From: Variovorax sp. Sphag1AA
GTDB lineage: Bacteria > Pseudomonadota > Gammaproteobacteria > Burkholderiales > Burkholderiaceae_C
Length of the DNA stretch: 64,000 nt
Direction: 5' to 3'
Assembly (NCBI RefSeq): GCF_014192575.1
Contig: NZ_JACHYC010000002.1
Location: 1 to 64,000, forward strand
The notes below the pieces were generated by a model. The model had not been told where the DNA came from. It worked only from the letters and a program-made list of their open reading frames with translations, and ran no database searches. The position numbers and the translations under genes are program-made. Of the stretch, positions 1-8,441 are shown one piece after another; positions within the stretch are counted from its first letter, which is position 1; every line of letters starts with the position of its first letter.

Positions 1-45
1 CCGATGATAGTGCGGGTTCCCGTGTGAAAGTAGGTCATCGTCAGG
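1..45 (+). rRNA. rrf: 5S ribosomal RNA, 3' end (truncated by window start)
   Basis: The first 45 bases match the 3' part of betaproteobacterial 5S rRNA as I remember it, including the CCGATGATAGTGCGGGTTCC segment and the closing GTCATCGTCAGGC. The 5' part and the rest of the rRNA operon lie outside the window. It is followed at once by a strong terminator, as expected for the end of an rRNA operon. Confidence 0.9.
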
Positions 46-58
46 CTCTTACAGCCCC

Positions 59-97
59 AAAAAGCCCAGCCTAATCAGCTGGGCTTTTTGCTTTTTT
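59..97. terminator. Bidirectional rho-independent terminator between 5S rRNA and fadD
   Basis: A perfect 7-bp stem (GCCCAGC / GCTGGGC) with a 7-base loop is flanked by an A-run on the left and a T-run on the right. It can therefore stop transcription from the rRNA operon on the plus strand and from the convergent fadD gene on the minus strand. Confidence 0.9.
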
Positions 98-141
98 GGG
101 TGCCTTTGCGGGTAGCGGCCAATCACCGCCTTTTGTGCAAT

Positions 142-1833
142 TCAATGAGTTGCAGATGTCCGCAATTCTCTGCGGAGGATCTTTCCGACATTGGTCTTGG
201 GCAGCGAATCCCGGAACTCGATGTGCTTAGGGCGCTTGTAGCCCGTCAGTCGATCGTGGCAGTAGCGCATGACGGCTTCTTCCGTAACCGAGGCATCTTT
301 TCGAACCACGAACACCTTGATGGCCTCTCCTTGTTTTTCATCGGCGATGCCAACGGCTGCGCATTCGATGACACCCGGACATAGAGAGATCACGTTCTCG
401 AGTTCGTTGGGAAAGACGTTGAAGCCGCTGACCAGAATCATGTCCTTCTTCCGATCCACGATACGGCTGTAGCCATCCGGTTGCATCACCGCGATGTCGC
501 CCGTACGCATGAAGCCGTCAGTCGTAAATGCAGCAGCGGTTTCGGCCGGCTGGTTGTAGTAGCCAGCCATGACGTTCGGTCCTTTGATGCAAAGTTCCCC
601 GGATTCGCCCACCGGCAATGATCGTCCTTCGTCATCCTTGATCGCGATCTCGATTCCCGGCAGGGGAAGTCCAATGGTTCCAGTGAACGTGGAATTCGAA
701 ACGGGGTTGTTCGTCCCGATCGCACAGGTCTCACTCATGCCCCAGCCTTCGATCATCGGGCAGCCGGTCACCTCGAACCACTTGCGGGCGGTCCCCTCCG
801 ACGCCGCCATACCGCCGGCCTGCGAGACGAAGAGCGATGAAAAATCGACGTTCTTGAACTCCGGATGGACGAGCAAGGCGTTGAACAACGTGTTGACCGC
901 CGGAAGCATGTGGAAGGGACGCCGTTTGAGCACGCCTATGAACTTGTCGAAATCACGGGGATTGGGAATCAGCGTGAGGTGAGAGCCTTGCCTGATCGCG
1001 AGCAAACAAAGCGTCAACGCGAAGATGTGATACAGCGGCAATGCCGCAATGCTGTTGACCTTCGAGAGGTCGCCAGCGCGCGCGAGCGCCGGCGTGAACC
1101 AAGCCTCCGCTTGGAGCGTCGCCGCGACGATGTTCCGGTGAGTTAGCACTGCGCCCTTCGAGAGCCCCGTCGTGCCGCCCGTGTACTGAAGGAAGGCGAC
1201 TGAATCCAATGTGCTCGAGTCGGGAGCCAGAGGGTGCCCACGACCTTGTTCGATCACTTTTGAGAACGGCGTTACCGTTCGACCGTTGTCGAGCGGCAGT
1301 TTGTATGCCGGCACCATCTTGGCGAGATGGCGCACGGCCAACGTGATCCAAGCCCCATACGCGCCCCCCAAAAGATCCCCCATCGACGCCACGACGACGT
1401 GCCGGATCGCGGTTCGATCAATGACCTGTTCGAGCGTCGCCGCGAAGTTCTCGAGGATCACGATCGCCGTCGCGCCCGAGTCCTTGAGTTGGTGCTCCAA
1501 CTCGCGCGCGGTGTAGAGCGGATTGACGTTGACGCAAGTAAATCCAGCGCGCAGAACCCCGCACATCGTGACCGGAAACTGCGGGATGTTGGGAAGCATG
1601 ATGGCCACACGCGCACCGGGTTCGAGGCCGCGAGCCTGAAGCCACGCGCCCATCGCTTGCGATAACGTGTCCAGCTCTCCGTAAGACATCCACCGTTCCA
1701 TGCACACCGAGAAAGGCCGCGTCGCGTAGCGCGTGAACGACTCGCCGAAAAGCTGCCCAAGGTTGCGGTACTGCTCGGGGTGCACTTCGTGCGGAACACC
1801 GGGCGGATAGTTCAGTCGTGCAGCGTTCTGCAT
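142..1833 (-). CDS. fadD: Long-chain-fatty-acid--CoA ligase
   Basis: Predicted to activate fatty acids to acyl-CoA through an acyl-adenylate at the inner face of the membrane, feeding beta-oxidation. The 563 residues match the usual FadD length. Visible motifs are the P-loop YTGGTTGLSKGA (about residue 216), the GWGMSET adenine-binding motif, the RTGD ATP-contacting motif and the C-terminal KTNVGKILRREL segment that holds the catalytic lysine of the adenylate-forming superfamily. The ATG start has an AAGGAGATC-like ribosome site just upstream on its strand. It is convergent with the rRNA operon and divergent from the hydrolase gene. Exact chain-length preference cannot be read from the sequence. 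Confidence 0.9.
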   Translation of the reverse strand: MQNAARLNYPPGVPHEVHPEQYRNLGQLFGESFTRYATRPFSVCMERWMSYGELDTLSQAMGAWLQARGLEPGARVAIMLPNIPQFPVTMCGVLRAGFTCVNVNPLYTARELEHQLKDSGATAIVILENFAATLEQVIDRTAIRHVVVASMGDLLGGAYGAWITLAVRHLAKMVPAYKLPLDNGRTVTPFSKVIEQGRGHPLAPDSSTLDSVAFLQYTGGTTGLSKGAVLTHRNIVAATLQAEAWFTPALARAGDLSKVNSIAALPLYHIFALTLCLLAIRQGSHLTLIPNPRDFDKFIGVLKRRPFHMLPAVNTLFNALLVHPEFKNVDFSSLFVSQAGGMAASEGTARKWFEVTGCPMIEGWGMSETCAIGTNNPVSNSTFTGTIGLPLPGIEIAIKDDEGRSLPVGESGELCIKGPNVMAGYYNQPAETAAAFTTDGFMRTGDIAVMQPDGYSRIVDRKKDMILVSGFNVFPNELENVISLCPGVIECAAVGIADEKQGEAIKVFVVRKDASVTEEAVMRYCHDRLTGYKRPKHIEFRDSLPKTNVGKILRRELRTSATH

Positions 1834-1937
1834 GTGATCTCCTTAGGCGCGGATTGTCGAAGCGAGCGCCTCCTTGCGCCCTCGGGGCTTGTCCTAGGAA
1901 ATGGGGTGCCCCAGCAGCGCATGCGATAGTTGGGGCC

Positions 1938-2873
1938 ATGATTGCGCGACTACAGCGATGGTTGGTGTTGGGTTCACTCTTCATCACCATCCTCTGGGTG
2001 AGCGCCTGGTGGATGCGCTCACCGATGATCGCGTTCGCCGGCCTCTGTCTCCTGTTCGTGGGCCATGCGGGCTTCCTGGCATTCGAGTTCATCGCGAGCT
2101 ATCGCGTCGGCGCGAACGATCCGATTCCGCGTGCTACCGCCGTGCAGTACGTCGTCGCCTGGCTTGCCGAATGCCGCATCGCGCCGCGTGTGTTCTGCTG
2201 GCAGCAGCCCTTCCGGTGGGCGTCGATTCCCGATCAGCTCGAGCCCGACAACCGCCGCGGCGCAGTGCTGGTTCATGGCTTCGTCGGAAACCGCGGCTTC
2301 TGGAATCCATGGCTGCGCGAGCTCCGGAAAAGCGGACGCGCCTTCGTCGCGGTCAATCTGGAGCCTCCGTTCGGATCGATAGATAACTACGCACGGATCA
2401 TTGACGACGCCATCGTGAGCGTGACCGCCTCGACCGGGCAACCGCCGCTCCTGATCTGCCACAGCATGGGTGGCTTGGCTGCCCGGGCGTGGTTGCGCGA
2501 TGCTGATGGCGCTCGCGTCCATCGGATCGTCACGATCGCCACGCCGCACCATGGGACCTGGCTCGCGCGATTCGGCCGCACGGTCAATGGCCGCGAAATG
2601 CGGATGGGCGGAGAGTGGCTACAGAAGATCGACTGCGAACAAAGCAGCACGCGGCGAGTGCCCTTCACGTGCTGGCATTCGAACGCCGACAACATCGTGT
2701 TCCCTCCCTCGGTCGCCACCATGCCCGGTGCGGACAATCGGCTGATCACGGGTCGGGGGCACGTGGAACTGGCCTTCGTCGAGCGCGTCAGGCGCGAGAC
2801 CCTGGCGCTGCTCGATGAGTCAGATCACAGCGCGAACCCTGCCGCGCTGCGCGACCGCGCCAGGTTTACTTGA
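1938..2873 (+). CDS. Membrane-anchored alpha/beta hydrolase, lipase-like
   Basis: A 311-residue protein with two hydrophobic segments near the N-terminus (about residues 8-25 and 30-50) followed by an alpha/beta-hydrolase domain. The oxyanion-hole motif HGFVGN and a nucleophile elbow CHSMGG (the usual first G replaced by C) are visible, and a GHVEL segment near the end probably supplies the catalytic histidine. Proteins of this type are usually called triacylglycerol lipases or permeases; the substrate is unknown. I chose the ATG at 1938 over the longer frame from 1818 because the extra N-terminus lies inside the fadD upstream region and has no lipase-like content. The 3' end overlaps the convergent pheC-like gene by 8 bases. 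Confidence 0.75.
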   Translation: MIARLQRWLVLGSLFITILWVSAWWMRSPMIAFAGLCLLFVGHAGFLAFEFIASYRVGANDPIPRATAVQYVVAWLAECRIAPRVFCWQQPFRWASIPDQLEPDNRRGAVLVHGFVGNRGFWNPWLRELRKSGRAFVAVNLEPPFGSIDNYARIIDDAIVSVTASTGQPPLLICHSMGGLAARAWLRDADGARVHRIVTIATPHHGTWLARFGRTVNGREMRMGGEWLQKIDCEQSSTRRVPFTCWHSNADNIVFPPSVATMPGADNRLITGRGHVELAFVERVRRETLALLDESDHSANPAALRDRARFT

Positions 2874-3672
2874 GCCAGCGATCCATCGTGCGCTGGAAGT
2901 CGCCGCTGGCCTGCGACAAGTGGAGCCACTGATCGACATACGCCTTGAAAGCCACGTCGTCGCGCGGCAGCATCCAGGCCATCTCGCCGTACTGCAGCGG
3001 TTTGTCGGGATTGATCGCGCACAGGCCCGGCTTGAGCTTCTGCTGCGTGATCGCCTCGGCCGACTCGGTGACGAACACGTCGGCGCGATTGGCAAGGATT
3101 TCGTCGAAGATCGTCACGTTTTCGCCGTGCAACGTGAGCTTGGCGCGCTTGAAATTGGTGCGTGCGAAGCGCTCGTTGCTGCCGCCCGGATTGAAGATCA
3201 CCCGCACCTCTGGCTTGTCGATCTGCTCCACGGTCTGGTACTTGGACACGTCTGCGCACCGAGCGATCGGCGTCTTGCCGTTGACCATGTAGGGCGCGCT
3301 GAAGAAGGCACGCTTCTGTCTGTCAGTCGTCACCGAAACGCCGCCGACGGCCATGTCGCACTTGCCCGCCGCCAGATCCGGGAGCAGGTTGGCCCAGGTC
3401 GTCTTGATCCACTCCGGCTTCGCACCGAGGCTGCCACTGAATGCGGTCATGAGATCGACATCGATGCCTTCGTAGCTCGCGTCCGTCTTCTGGAAGCTGA
3501 AGGGCCTGTAGTCCCCGGGCGTGCAGATCCGAAGCACCCCGGCCTTCTGGACCCCGTCGAGGCGCGATGCCGTCGCCGAAGCCCCCTGCTGCGTGGGCAT
3601 TGCGCATCCGCCCAACGTCAACGCCACAGCCACCATGAAGAGAGATGAACGAAGCGAAGTCGTCAGACGCAT
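2866..3672 (-). CDS. pheC: Periplasmic cyclohexadienyl (prephenate/arogenate) dehydratase-like lipoprotein
   Basis: The 268-residue product resembles Pseudomonas PheC, which turns prephenate into phenylpyruvate and arogenate into phenylalanine in the periplasm and shares the fold of solute-binding proteins. Family motifs seen are CTPGDYRPFSF, a GKTPIARC segment, NPGGSNERFAR and a C-terminal YVDQWLHL. The N-terminus is a signal peptide ending in LGGC, a lipobox, so the enzyme is probably tethered as a lipoprotein. The start at 3672 is preferred because an upstream methionine would extend it into hpd. It follows hpd by 28 bases and is probably co-transcribed. A plain amino-acid-binding protein is the alternative, but the TPGDYRPF and PGGSNE motifs favour PheC. 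Confidence 0.72.
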   Translation of the reverse strand: MRLTTSLRSSLFMVAVALTLGGCAMPTQQGASATASRLDGVQKAGVLRICTPGDYRPFSFQKTDASYEGIDVDLMTAFSGSLGAKPEWIKTTWANLLPDLAAGKCDMAVGGVSVTTDRQKRAFFSAPYMVNGKTPIARCADVSKYQTVEQIDKPEVRVIFNPGGSNERFARTNFKRAKLTLHGENVTIFDEILANRADVFVTESAEAITQQKLKPGLCAINPDKPLQYGEMAWMLPRDDVAFKAYVDQWLHLSQASGDFQRTMDRWLK

Positions 3673-3700
3673 GCGAAGCTCCTTTGAATGAAGTGGAGCT

Positions 3701-4828
3701 TTATTGTGCGGCGGCCAGAATCCCGCGTCGCATCTGGTCGAGTTCGATGCTTTCGAAAAGCGCCTTGAAGTTGCCTTCGCCGAAGCCTTCGTCACCCTTG
3801 CGCTGGATGAACTCGAAGAAGATCGGACCGAGCTGGTTCTCGCTGAAGATCTGCAACAGCAGCGCACCCTTCTTGCCGTCCACTAGGATCTTGCGCTTCT
3901 TGAGGGCGCCCACGTCTTCGCCGTGATCCGGGATGCGCTTGTCGATCAGTTCGTAGTAGGTGTCGATCGTGTCCAGCAGCTTCACGCCCGACGCTCGTAG
4001 CGCATCGACCGAATGCTTGAGGTCGCGGGAGCCCAGCGCGATGTGCTGGATGCCCTCACCGTGATAGTTGTCCAGGTATTCCTGGATCTGCCCGGCCTTC
4101 TCGTTGCCTTCTTCATTGATCGGGATGCGGATCTTGCCGCAAGGGCTCGTCATGGCCTTGCTCTTCACGCCGGTGACCTGACCTTCAATGTCGAAGTAGC
4201 GAGCCTCCCGGAAGTTGAACAGGCGCTCATAGAAGTCTGCCCATTCCTTCAGGCGTCCACGGTGCACGTTGTGCGTGAGGTGGTCGATGTAGGTCAGCCC
4301 GTGGCCTTCCGGCGCGAGCGCTTCGACGGCTGTGAGGCCGGGTAGCGCTTCGAAGTCGACGTCATAGAAGCCGATGTTGCCGATGTCGCCGGGTTGCGCG
4401 CCGTTCTTGCCGCGCCACCGATCGACGAAATAGATCAGGCTGTCGCCGATGCCCTTGATGGCCGGAATGTTCAGCTCACCCGGGCCGGCACCGGGCGCGA
4501 AGCCCCAGGCGCCGAGCGAGATCGCGCGTTCGTAGGCCGCTTTCGCGTCCTGCACGCGGAATGCAATCGCGCAGATGCTCGGGCCATGCTGCCGGGCGAA
4601 ACGCTGCGCGAACGAATCCGGCTCCGAATTGATGATGAAGTTGATCGTGCCCTGGCGATAGAGCAGCACGTTCTTGTGGCGGTGCTTCGCGATTGGCCGG
4701 AAGCCCATCTGCTCGAAGACCTTGCCCATGGCAGCGGGGTCCGGCGCCGCGTACTCGATGAATTCGAAGCCGTCAGTGCCCATGGGGTTTTCCCAAGGCG
4801 TGAAGGCCGTGCTGTCAGTCTTGCCCAT
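3701..4828 (-). CDS. hpd: 4-hydroxyphenylpyruvate dioxygenase
   Basis: Converts 4-hydroxyphenylpyruvate to homogentisate with Fe(II) and O2 in tyrosine breakdown. The 375 residues form two vicinal-oxygen-chelate domains. The iron ligands are visible as His in DHLTHNVHRG (about residue 180), His in GIQHIALGS (about 260) and Glu in the C-terminal GPIFFEFIQRKG, where the flanking phenylalanines are typical of the family. A CTGGAGACAG ribosome site precedes the ATG. The pheC-like gene follows on the same strand, pairing an enzyme that makes phenylpyruvate with one that removes its hydroxylated form. The divergent upstream region carries what looks like a broken Lrp/AsnC regulator. Confidence 0.93.
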   Translation of the reverse strand: MGKTDSTAFTPWENPMGTDGFEFIEYAAPDPAAMGKVFEQMGFRPIAKHRHKNVLLYRQGTINFIINSEPDSFAQRFARQHGPSICAIAFRVQDAKAAYERAISLGAWGFAPGAGPGELNIPAIKGIGDSLIYFVDRWRGKNGAQPGDIGNIGFYDVDFEALPGLTAVEALAPEGHGLTYIDHLTHNVHRGRLKEWADFYERLFNFREARYFDIEGQVTGVKSKAMTSPCGKIRIPINEEGNEKAGQIQEYLDNYHGEGIQHIALGSRDLKHSVDALRASGVKLLDTIDTYYELIDKRIPDHGEDVGALKKRKILVDGKKGALLLQIFSENQLGPIFFEFIQRKGDEGFGEGNFKALFESIELDQMRRGILAAAQ

Positions 4829-4881
4829 GGCGCTGTCTCCAGATAGGGGTATCGGGGAAGGAGTATTTTGGGCCTCGGCCT

Positions 4882-5010
4882 GACTACCTGCTCAATGTCC
4901 GCATCGAGAAGAACATCGAAAGCCACAAGAAAAACCCGATGGACCTCTTCCGGGCCAGCGTGCAAACTTGGCCTGAGGTAGTCCACGGCTGCTCCGGTGT
5001 AACGCGGATG
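4882..5010 (+). pseudogene. Remnant of an Lrp/AsnC-type regulator
   Basis: Reading the frame that contains 4897-5010 gives VRIEKNIESHKK, then LFRASVQTWPEVV. I recognise this as the start of the ligand-binding RAM domain of Lrp/AsnC regulators. There is no helix-turn-helix domain upstream and the frame ends about 20 codons later in unrelated sequence. A short DYLLNV just before it resembles another piece of the same domain out of order. Lrp-type genes often stand divergent to hpd, so this looks like a decayed local regulator. No complete gene fits in the 290 bases between hpd and the acetyltransferase gene. Confidence 0.5.
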
Positions 5011-5084
5011 CGACAGATCAGCACCAAATCTCGATCAAGCCGGGTACTTGTTCACCAATGAGACGCCAAGGCGACCCTATGGAG

Positions 5085-5112
5085 TTGAAGGATAGGGGAA
5101 AACCCTTATATT
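5085..5112 (+). promoter_or_regulatory. Candidate promoter of the acetyltransferase gene
   Basis: TTGAAG at 5085-5090 and TATATT at 5107-5112 are separated by 16 bases and fit a sigma-70 promoter. The predicted transcription start falls on or next to the ATG at 5119, so the message could be leaderless unless a later internal ATG is the true start. Confidence 0.4.
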
Positions 5113-5118
5113 TGGGGC

Positions 5119-5844
5119 ATGCTTACCGCCAAGGCCCTCCTCAAAGCCTCACTCGGCGTCGGCTCGTTCCTGAAGGCGCCGATGGTTGAGGCGCATCCGC
5201 GGGCGGCTGCGCCCGCTCCTGTGATGGTTCCGATCCGCTCGATCGGACCGCGTGAGCGCGATCGTATCGCGCAGCACTTGCTTGCCCTTTCCCCCCACGA
5301 CCGCTACCTGCGCTTCGGCTATGCCGCTTCGGACGAGCAGGTCCAGCGCTACGTCGATGGGCTCAATTTCGAACGCGACGAACTCTTCGGCATCTACAAC
5401 CGCCGACTCGACCTGATCGCGATGGCCCACCTGGCCTTCCCGCCGGCTGATCAAGAACAGGATTGCGCCGAATTCGGCGTTTCCGTCGCTGAACATGCGC
5501 GCGGTCGTGGCTACGGTGCCCGCCTGTTCGAGCGCGCCGTGGTCGTCGCCCGCAACGAAGGCGTCGGCATGCTGTTCATTCACGCGCTCAGCGAGAACGC
5601 CGCCATGCTCAAGATTGCCCGAAACGCCGGCGCGACCGTCGTGCGCAGCGGGTCTGAATCCGAAGCCCACCTCGAACTGCCCGCTGCGACCTTCGACAGC
5701 CGCATGAGCGAAATCGCGCTGCAGCATTACGCGCAGGTCGACTACCAGCTCAAGACCCGCGCCAAGCAGTTCTGGGCCTTCCTGGCCGAACTGCAGGACA
5801 TCCGCAGCGGCGTCCGAGCCGCACGCGACCGCTCCTCCCCGTAA
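5119..5844 (+). CDS. GNAT-family N-acetyltransferase
   Basis: A 241-residue protein whose residues of about 35-190 fit the GNAT fold. The acetyl-CoA-binding motif A is visible as VAEHARGRGYGARLFERAV (about 120-140), followed by the motif B region FIHALSENAAMLKIARNAGA. The acceptor substrate cannot be told. The first 35 residues are Ala/Pro-rich and less conserved in style, so the true start could be the ATG at codon 22 or 36. The gene stands alone between the Lrp remnant and an intergenic repeat that precedes corC. Confidence 0.75.
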   Translation: MLTAKALLKASLGVGSFLKAPMVEAHPRAAAPAPVMVPIRSIGPRERDRIAQHLLALSPHDRYLRFGYAASDEQVQRYVDGLNFERDELFGIYNRRLDLIAMAHLAFPPADQEQDCAEFGVSVAEHARGRGYGARLFERAVVVARNEGVGMLFIHALSENAAMLKIARNAGATVVRSGSESEAHLELPAATFDSRMSEIALQHYAQVDYQLKTRAKQFWAFLAELQDIRSGVRAARDRSSP

Positions 5845-5955
5845 CCGCTTCCAGTAGTGAACACCGCGGAACCGGCTTCGCCGGGCCGCTGGCGATGCCC
5901 CCTGCAAGGGGGTGCCCGAGCCACGCGAAGTGGGCGAGGCTGGGGGTGTATCCTT
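5845..5955. repeat. REP-like intergenic repeat
   Basis: This GC-rich stretch contains stacked dyads: CCGGC-TTC-GCCGG, a CCCCCTGCAAGGGGG palindrome, and GAGCCACGC followed by GCGAGGCTGGGGG. I remember very similar elements between genes in Variovorax and related genomes. That family membership is from memory. I saw only one copy in this window. It reads open in the corC frame, which creates a misleading upstream GTG start at 5857. Confidence 0.55.
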
Positions 5956-5982
5956 GTGCTTCCCCAACTCCGCCCTCCAGCA

Positions 5983-6861
5983 GTGGCTGAACCACACCCT
6001 GAACGCGCGCCTGCCGAACGCGAAGACAAGCGCAGCTTTTTCCAGAAGCTCGCGGAATTCATCAACCCCGGCCCGGATTCGCGCGATGAGCTGATCGAAA
6101 CGCTCGCCGACGCCGAGGACAACGAAGTCATCGGCGCCGAATCGCGCGTGATGCTCGAGGGCGTGCTTCGCATGGCCGACATGACGGCCGGGGACGTGAT
6201 GGTGGCTGCGCCGCGTATGGATCTCGTCAACATCGACGAGCCGTTCGACACGCTGCTTCACCTCGTCATCGACACCGCGCACTCGCGTTTCCCGGTCTAC
6301 GAAGGCGAGAAGGAAAACATCATTGGCATCCTTCTGGCGAAGGATCTGCTCAAGCTGCAGCGTGCTCCGGGCCTGAACATCCGCGCGCTGCTGCGGCCGG
6401 CGACCTTCGTGCCCGAAAGCAAGGGCCTCAACGACCTTCTCCGCGAATTCCGCGGCAATCGCAATCACCTTGCGGTGGTCATCGACGAGTTCGGCCGCGT
6501 GGCCGGGTTGATCACCATCGAGGACGTGCTTGAGCAGATCGTCGGCGAGATCGAGGACGAGTTCGACATTCCCGAGGACGAGGGCGACATCTTCGGCCTC
6601 GCCGATCACACCTATCGCGTCGCGGGTGACACGCCGATCGAGCGCGTGGCCGAAGCGTTCGGCATCAACTTCGACGAGCGCGCCCGCGGCGAGGAGTTCG
6701 ACACCATCGGCGGCCTGATCGCTCACGAGATGGGCCACGTGCCCAAGCGCGGCGAGCACTATGCGCTCGGCAGCTTCGATTTCGTCGTGCTGCACACCAA
6801 GGGGGGCGCGGTGCGCTGGTTCAAGGTCTCGCCGGCGCGCGGCGACGACTCCGCCGATTGA
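5983..6861 (+). CDS. corC: CorC/HlyC-family transporter-associated CBS-domain protein
   Basis: Cytoplasmic protein of the CorC family, linked in E. coli to magnesium/cobalt homeostasis and membrane integrity. It has a pair of CBS domains (about residues 60-185, including VMVAAPRMD and HSRFPVYEG), a conserved VIDEFGRVAGLITIEDVLE segment, and a C-terminal CorC_HlyC domain (about 205-285). From the GTG at 5983 the product is 292 residues, the same length as E. coli CorC as I recall it. Longer frames starting at 5857 run through the intergenic repeat, and 5956 is a second alternative. Its stop codon overlaps the TTG start of lnt, the usual corC-lnt arrangement. Confidence 0.85.
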   Translation: MAEPHPERAPAEREDKRSFFQKLAEFINPGPDSRDELIETLADAEDNEVIGAESRVMLEGVLRMADMTAGDVMVAAPRMDLVNIDEPFDTLLHLVIDTAHSRFPVYEGEKENIIGILLAKDLLKLQRAPGLNIRALLRPATFVPESKGLNDLLREFRGNRNHLAVVIDEFGRVAGLITIEDVLEQIVGEIEDEFDIPEDEGDIFGLADHTYRVAGDTPIERVAEAFGINFDERARGEEFDTIGGLIAHEMGHVPKRGEHYALGSFDFVVLHTKGGAVRWFKVSPARGDDSAD

Positions 6862-8441
6862 AAGCGCTGATCCGTGCCTTGGGCTTCGGGCTCGCGGGCC
6901 TCGCCCAGGCGGCTTCCATTGCTGCGCCATGGAACGGCCAGCCGCAGTGGTGGCTTCAGCTCCTGTCGCTTGGAGCGCTCGTCTGGCTGCTTGACGGCCT
7001 GCGCAAGCCGGACGACCGCGGCGCGTGGCGGGCCGGCGCATTCCTGGGGTGGATCTTCACGACCGCCTGGTTGTGCGGCACCTTCTGGTGGCTCTTCATC
7101 TCGATGCACACCTACGGCGGCCTTCCCGCGCCGATGGCCGCGATCGCAGTGTTCGCGCTATCGGCAGCCCTCGCGCTGTACTACGTCGTCGCATGCGGCC
7201 TCTACGTGGCTTTTGCGCCTGCGAATGCCTTGGGCTCGGCTGCCTTCTTCGCCGCGTTGTGGACCGTGGCAGAGCTCGTGCGTGGAAGCTGGTTCACTGG
7301 CTTTCCGTGGGGCGCCGGCGGCTACGCGCACGTTGATGGCCCCCTGGCCGTCTACGCACCGTGGATCGGTGTCTATGGCATTGGGGCCGTCGCGGCGGCA
7401 ATCGCGGCGCTGGCAGCTGTTGCGTTGCGCCGCGCTCGCGCTCGCGCTCGCCCACTCGCGACCAGTGCAGGCCTTGCGCTGATCCTGCTCTGCGTCCCGG
7501 CGCTACTCGGTGCCATTCGCGGTACGCCTGCCGATGACGCGGCCCGCTCGCACGGGCAACTCCGCATCGCGCTCCTGCAAGGCAACATCCCCCAGGACGA
7601 AAAGTTCATCCCTGGCGGCGGGATCGCGACCGCACTGCGCTGGTATGGCGAACAACTCCACACCGCCACCGCGCCCTTGGTCATCACGCCGGAGACTGCC
7701 TTGCCGCTGCTGCCTTCGCAGTTGCCGCCCGGCTATCTCGAAGCCGTCGCTGCGCGCTACTCGAGCGGCAAGCAGGCCGCGATCGTGGGTCTGCCACTTG
7801 GCGACCGCGATGGCTACAGCAACGCAGTGGTCGGCTTCCGCCCCGGTGAGGCACGGCCCTATCGCTACGAAAAGCACCATCTCGTGCCCTTCGGCGAATT
7901 CATCCCGGGCCTGTTCCGCTGGTTCACCGAGATGATGAACATCCCGCTCGGCGACTTCAACAGCGGTGGCCTCGCGCAGGCGCCATTCGTCTGGCAGGGC
8001 CAACGCATCGCGCCGAACATCTGCTACGAGGATCTCTTCGGCGACGAGATCGGCGCGAACTTCCGCAACGAGGCCGACGCGCCGACGATCCTGCTCAACG
8101 TGAGCAACATCGCATGGTTCGGCGACTCCATCGCGATCGACCAGCACCTTGCGATCTCGCGGATGCGCGCGCTCGAATTCCAGCGTCCGATGGTGCGCGC
8201 GACGAACACCGGCGCCACTGCGGTCATTGACCACCGCGGCCGCGTGACGCACGAGTTGCCGAGGCTCACGCGCGGCGTGCTTGAAGCCGAGGTCGAAGGC
8301 CGCACGGGCCTCACGCCCTACGCGATCTGGGTCTCGCGCTTCCGCCTGTGGCCGCTGTGGGTGCTCGCACTTGCCGTCGTCGCGGCCACCCTGTGGACCC
8401 AGCGCCGTCGTCGCATGCAGGCCGCTGCCGTCACCGGCTGA
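6858..8441 (+). CDS. lnt: Apolipoprotein N-acyltransferase
   Basis: Adds the third acyl chain to the N-terminal cysteine of lipoproteins in the inner membrane. The 527 residues comprise about six hydrophobic N-terminal segments (residues 1-200) and a nitrilase-type periplasmic domain. The catalytic triad is visible as Glu in VITPETALPLLP, Lys in YEKHHLVPFGEF and Cys in PNICYEDLFG. A last hydrophobic segment near WPLWVLALAVVA anchors the C-terminus. The TTG start overlaps the corC stop, implying translational coupling. The 3' end overlaps the convergent FAD oxidase gene by 11 bases. Confidence 0.93.
   Translation: MKALIRALGFGLAGLAQAASIAAPWNGQPQWWLQLLSLGALVWLLDGLRKPDDRGAWRAGAFLGWIFTTAWLCGTFWWLFISMHTYGGLPAPMAAIAVFALSAALALYYVVACGLYVAFAPANALGSAAFFAALWTVAELVRGSWFTGFPWGAGGYAHVDGPLAVYAPWIGVYGIGAVAAAIAALAAVALRRARARARPLATSAGLALILLCVPALLGAIRGTPADDAARSHGQLRIALLQGNIPQDEKFIPGGGIATALRWYGEQLHTATAPLVITPETALPLLPSQLPPGYLEAVAARYSSGKQAAIVGLPLGDRDGYSNAVVGFRPGEARPYRYEKHHLVPFGEFIPGLFRWFTEMMNIPLGDFNSGGLAQAPFVWQGQRIAPNICYEDLFGDEIGANFRNEADAPTILLNVSNIAWFGDSIAIDQHLAISRMRALEFQRPMVRATNTGATAVIDHRGRVTHELPRLTRGVLEAEVEGRTGLTPYAIWVSRFRLWPLWVLALAVVAATLWTQRRRRMQAAAVTG

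Noticed and set aside
5149..7041. A 630-codon minus-strand frame over the GNAT gene and corC
   Set aside because: It crosses two real genes and an intergenic repeat; composition is typical of antisense frames.
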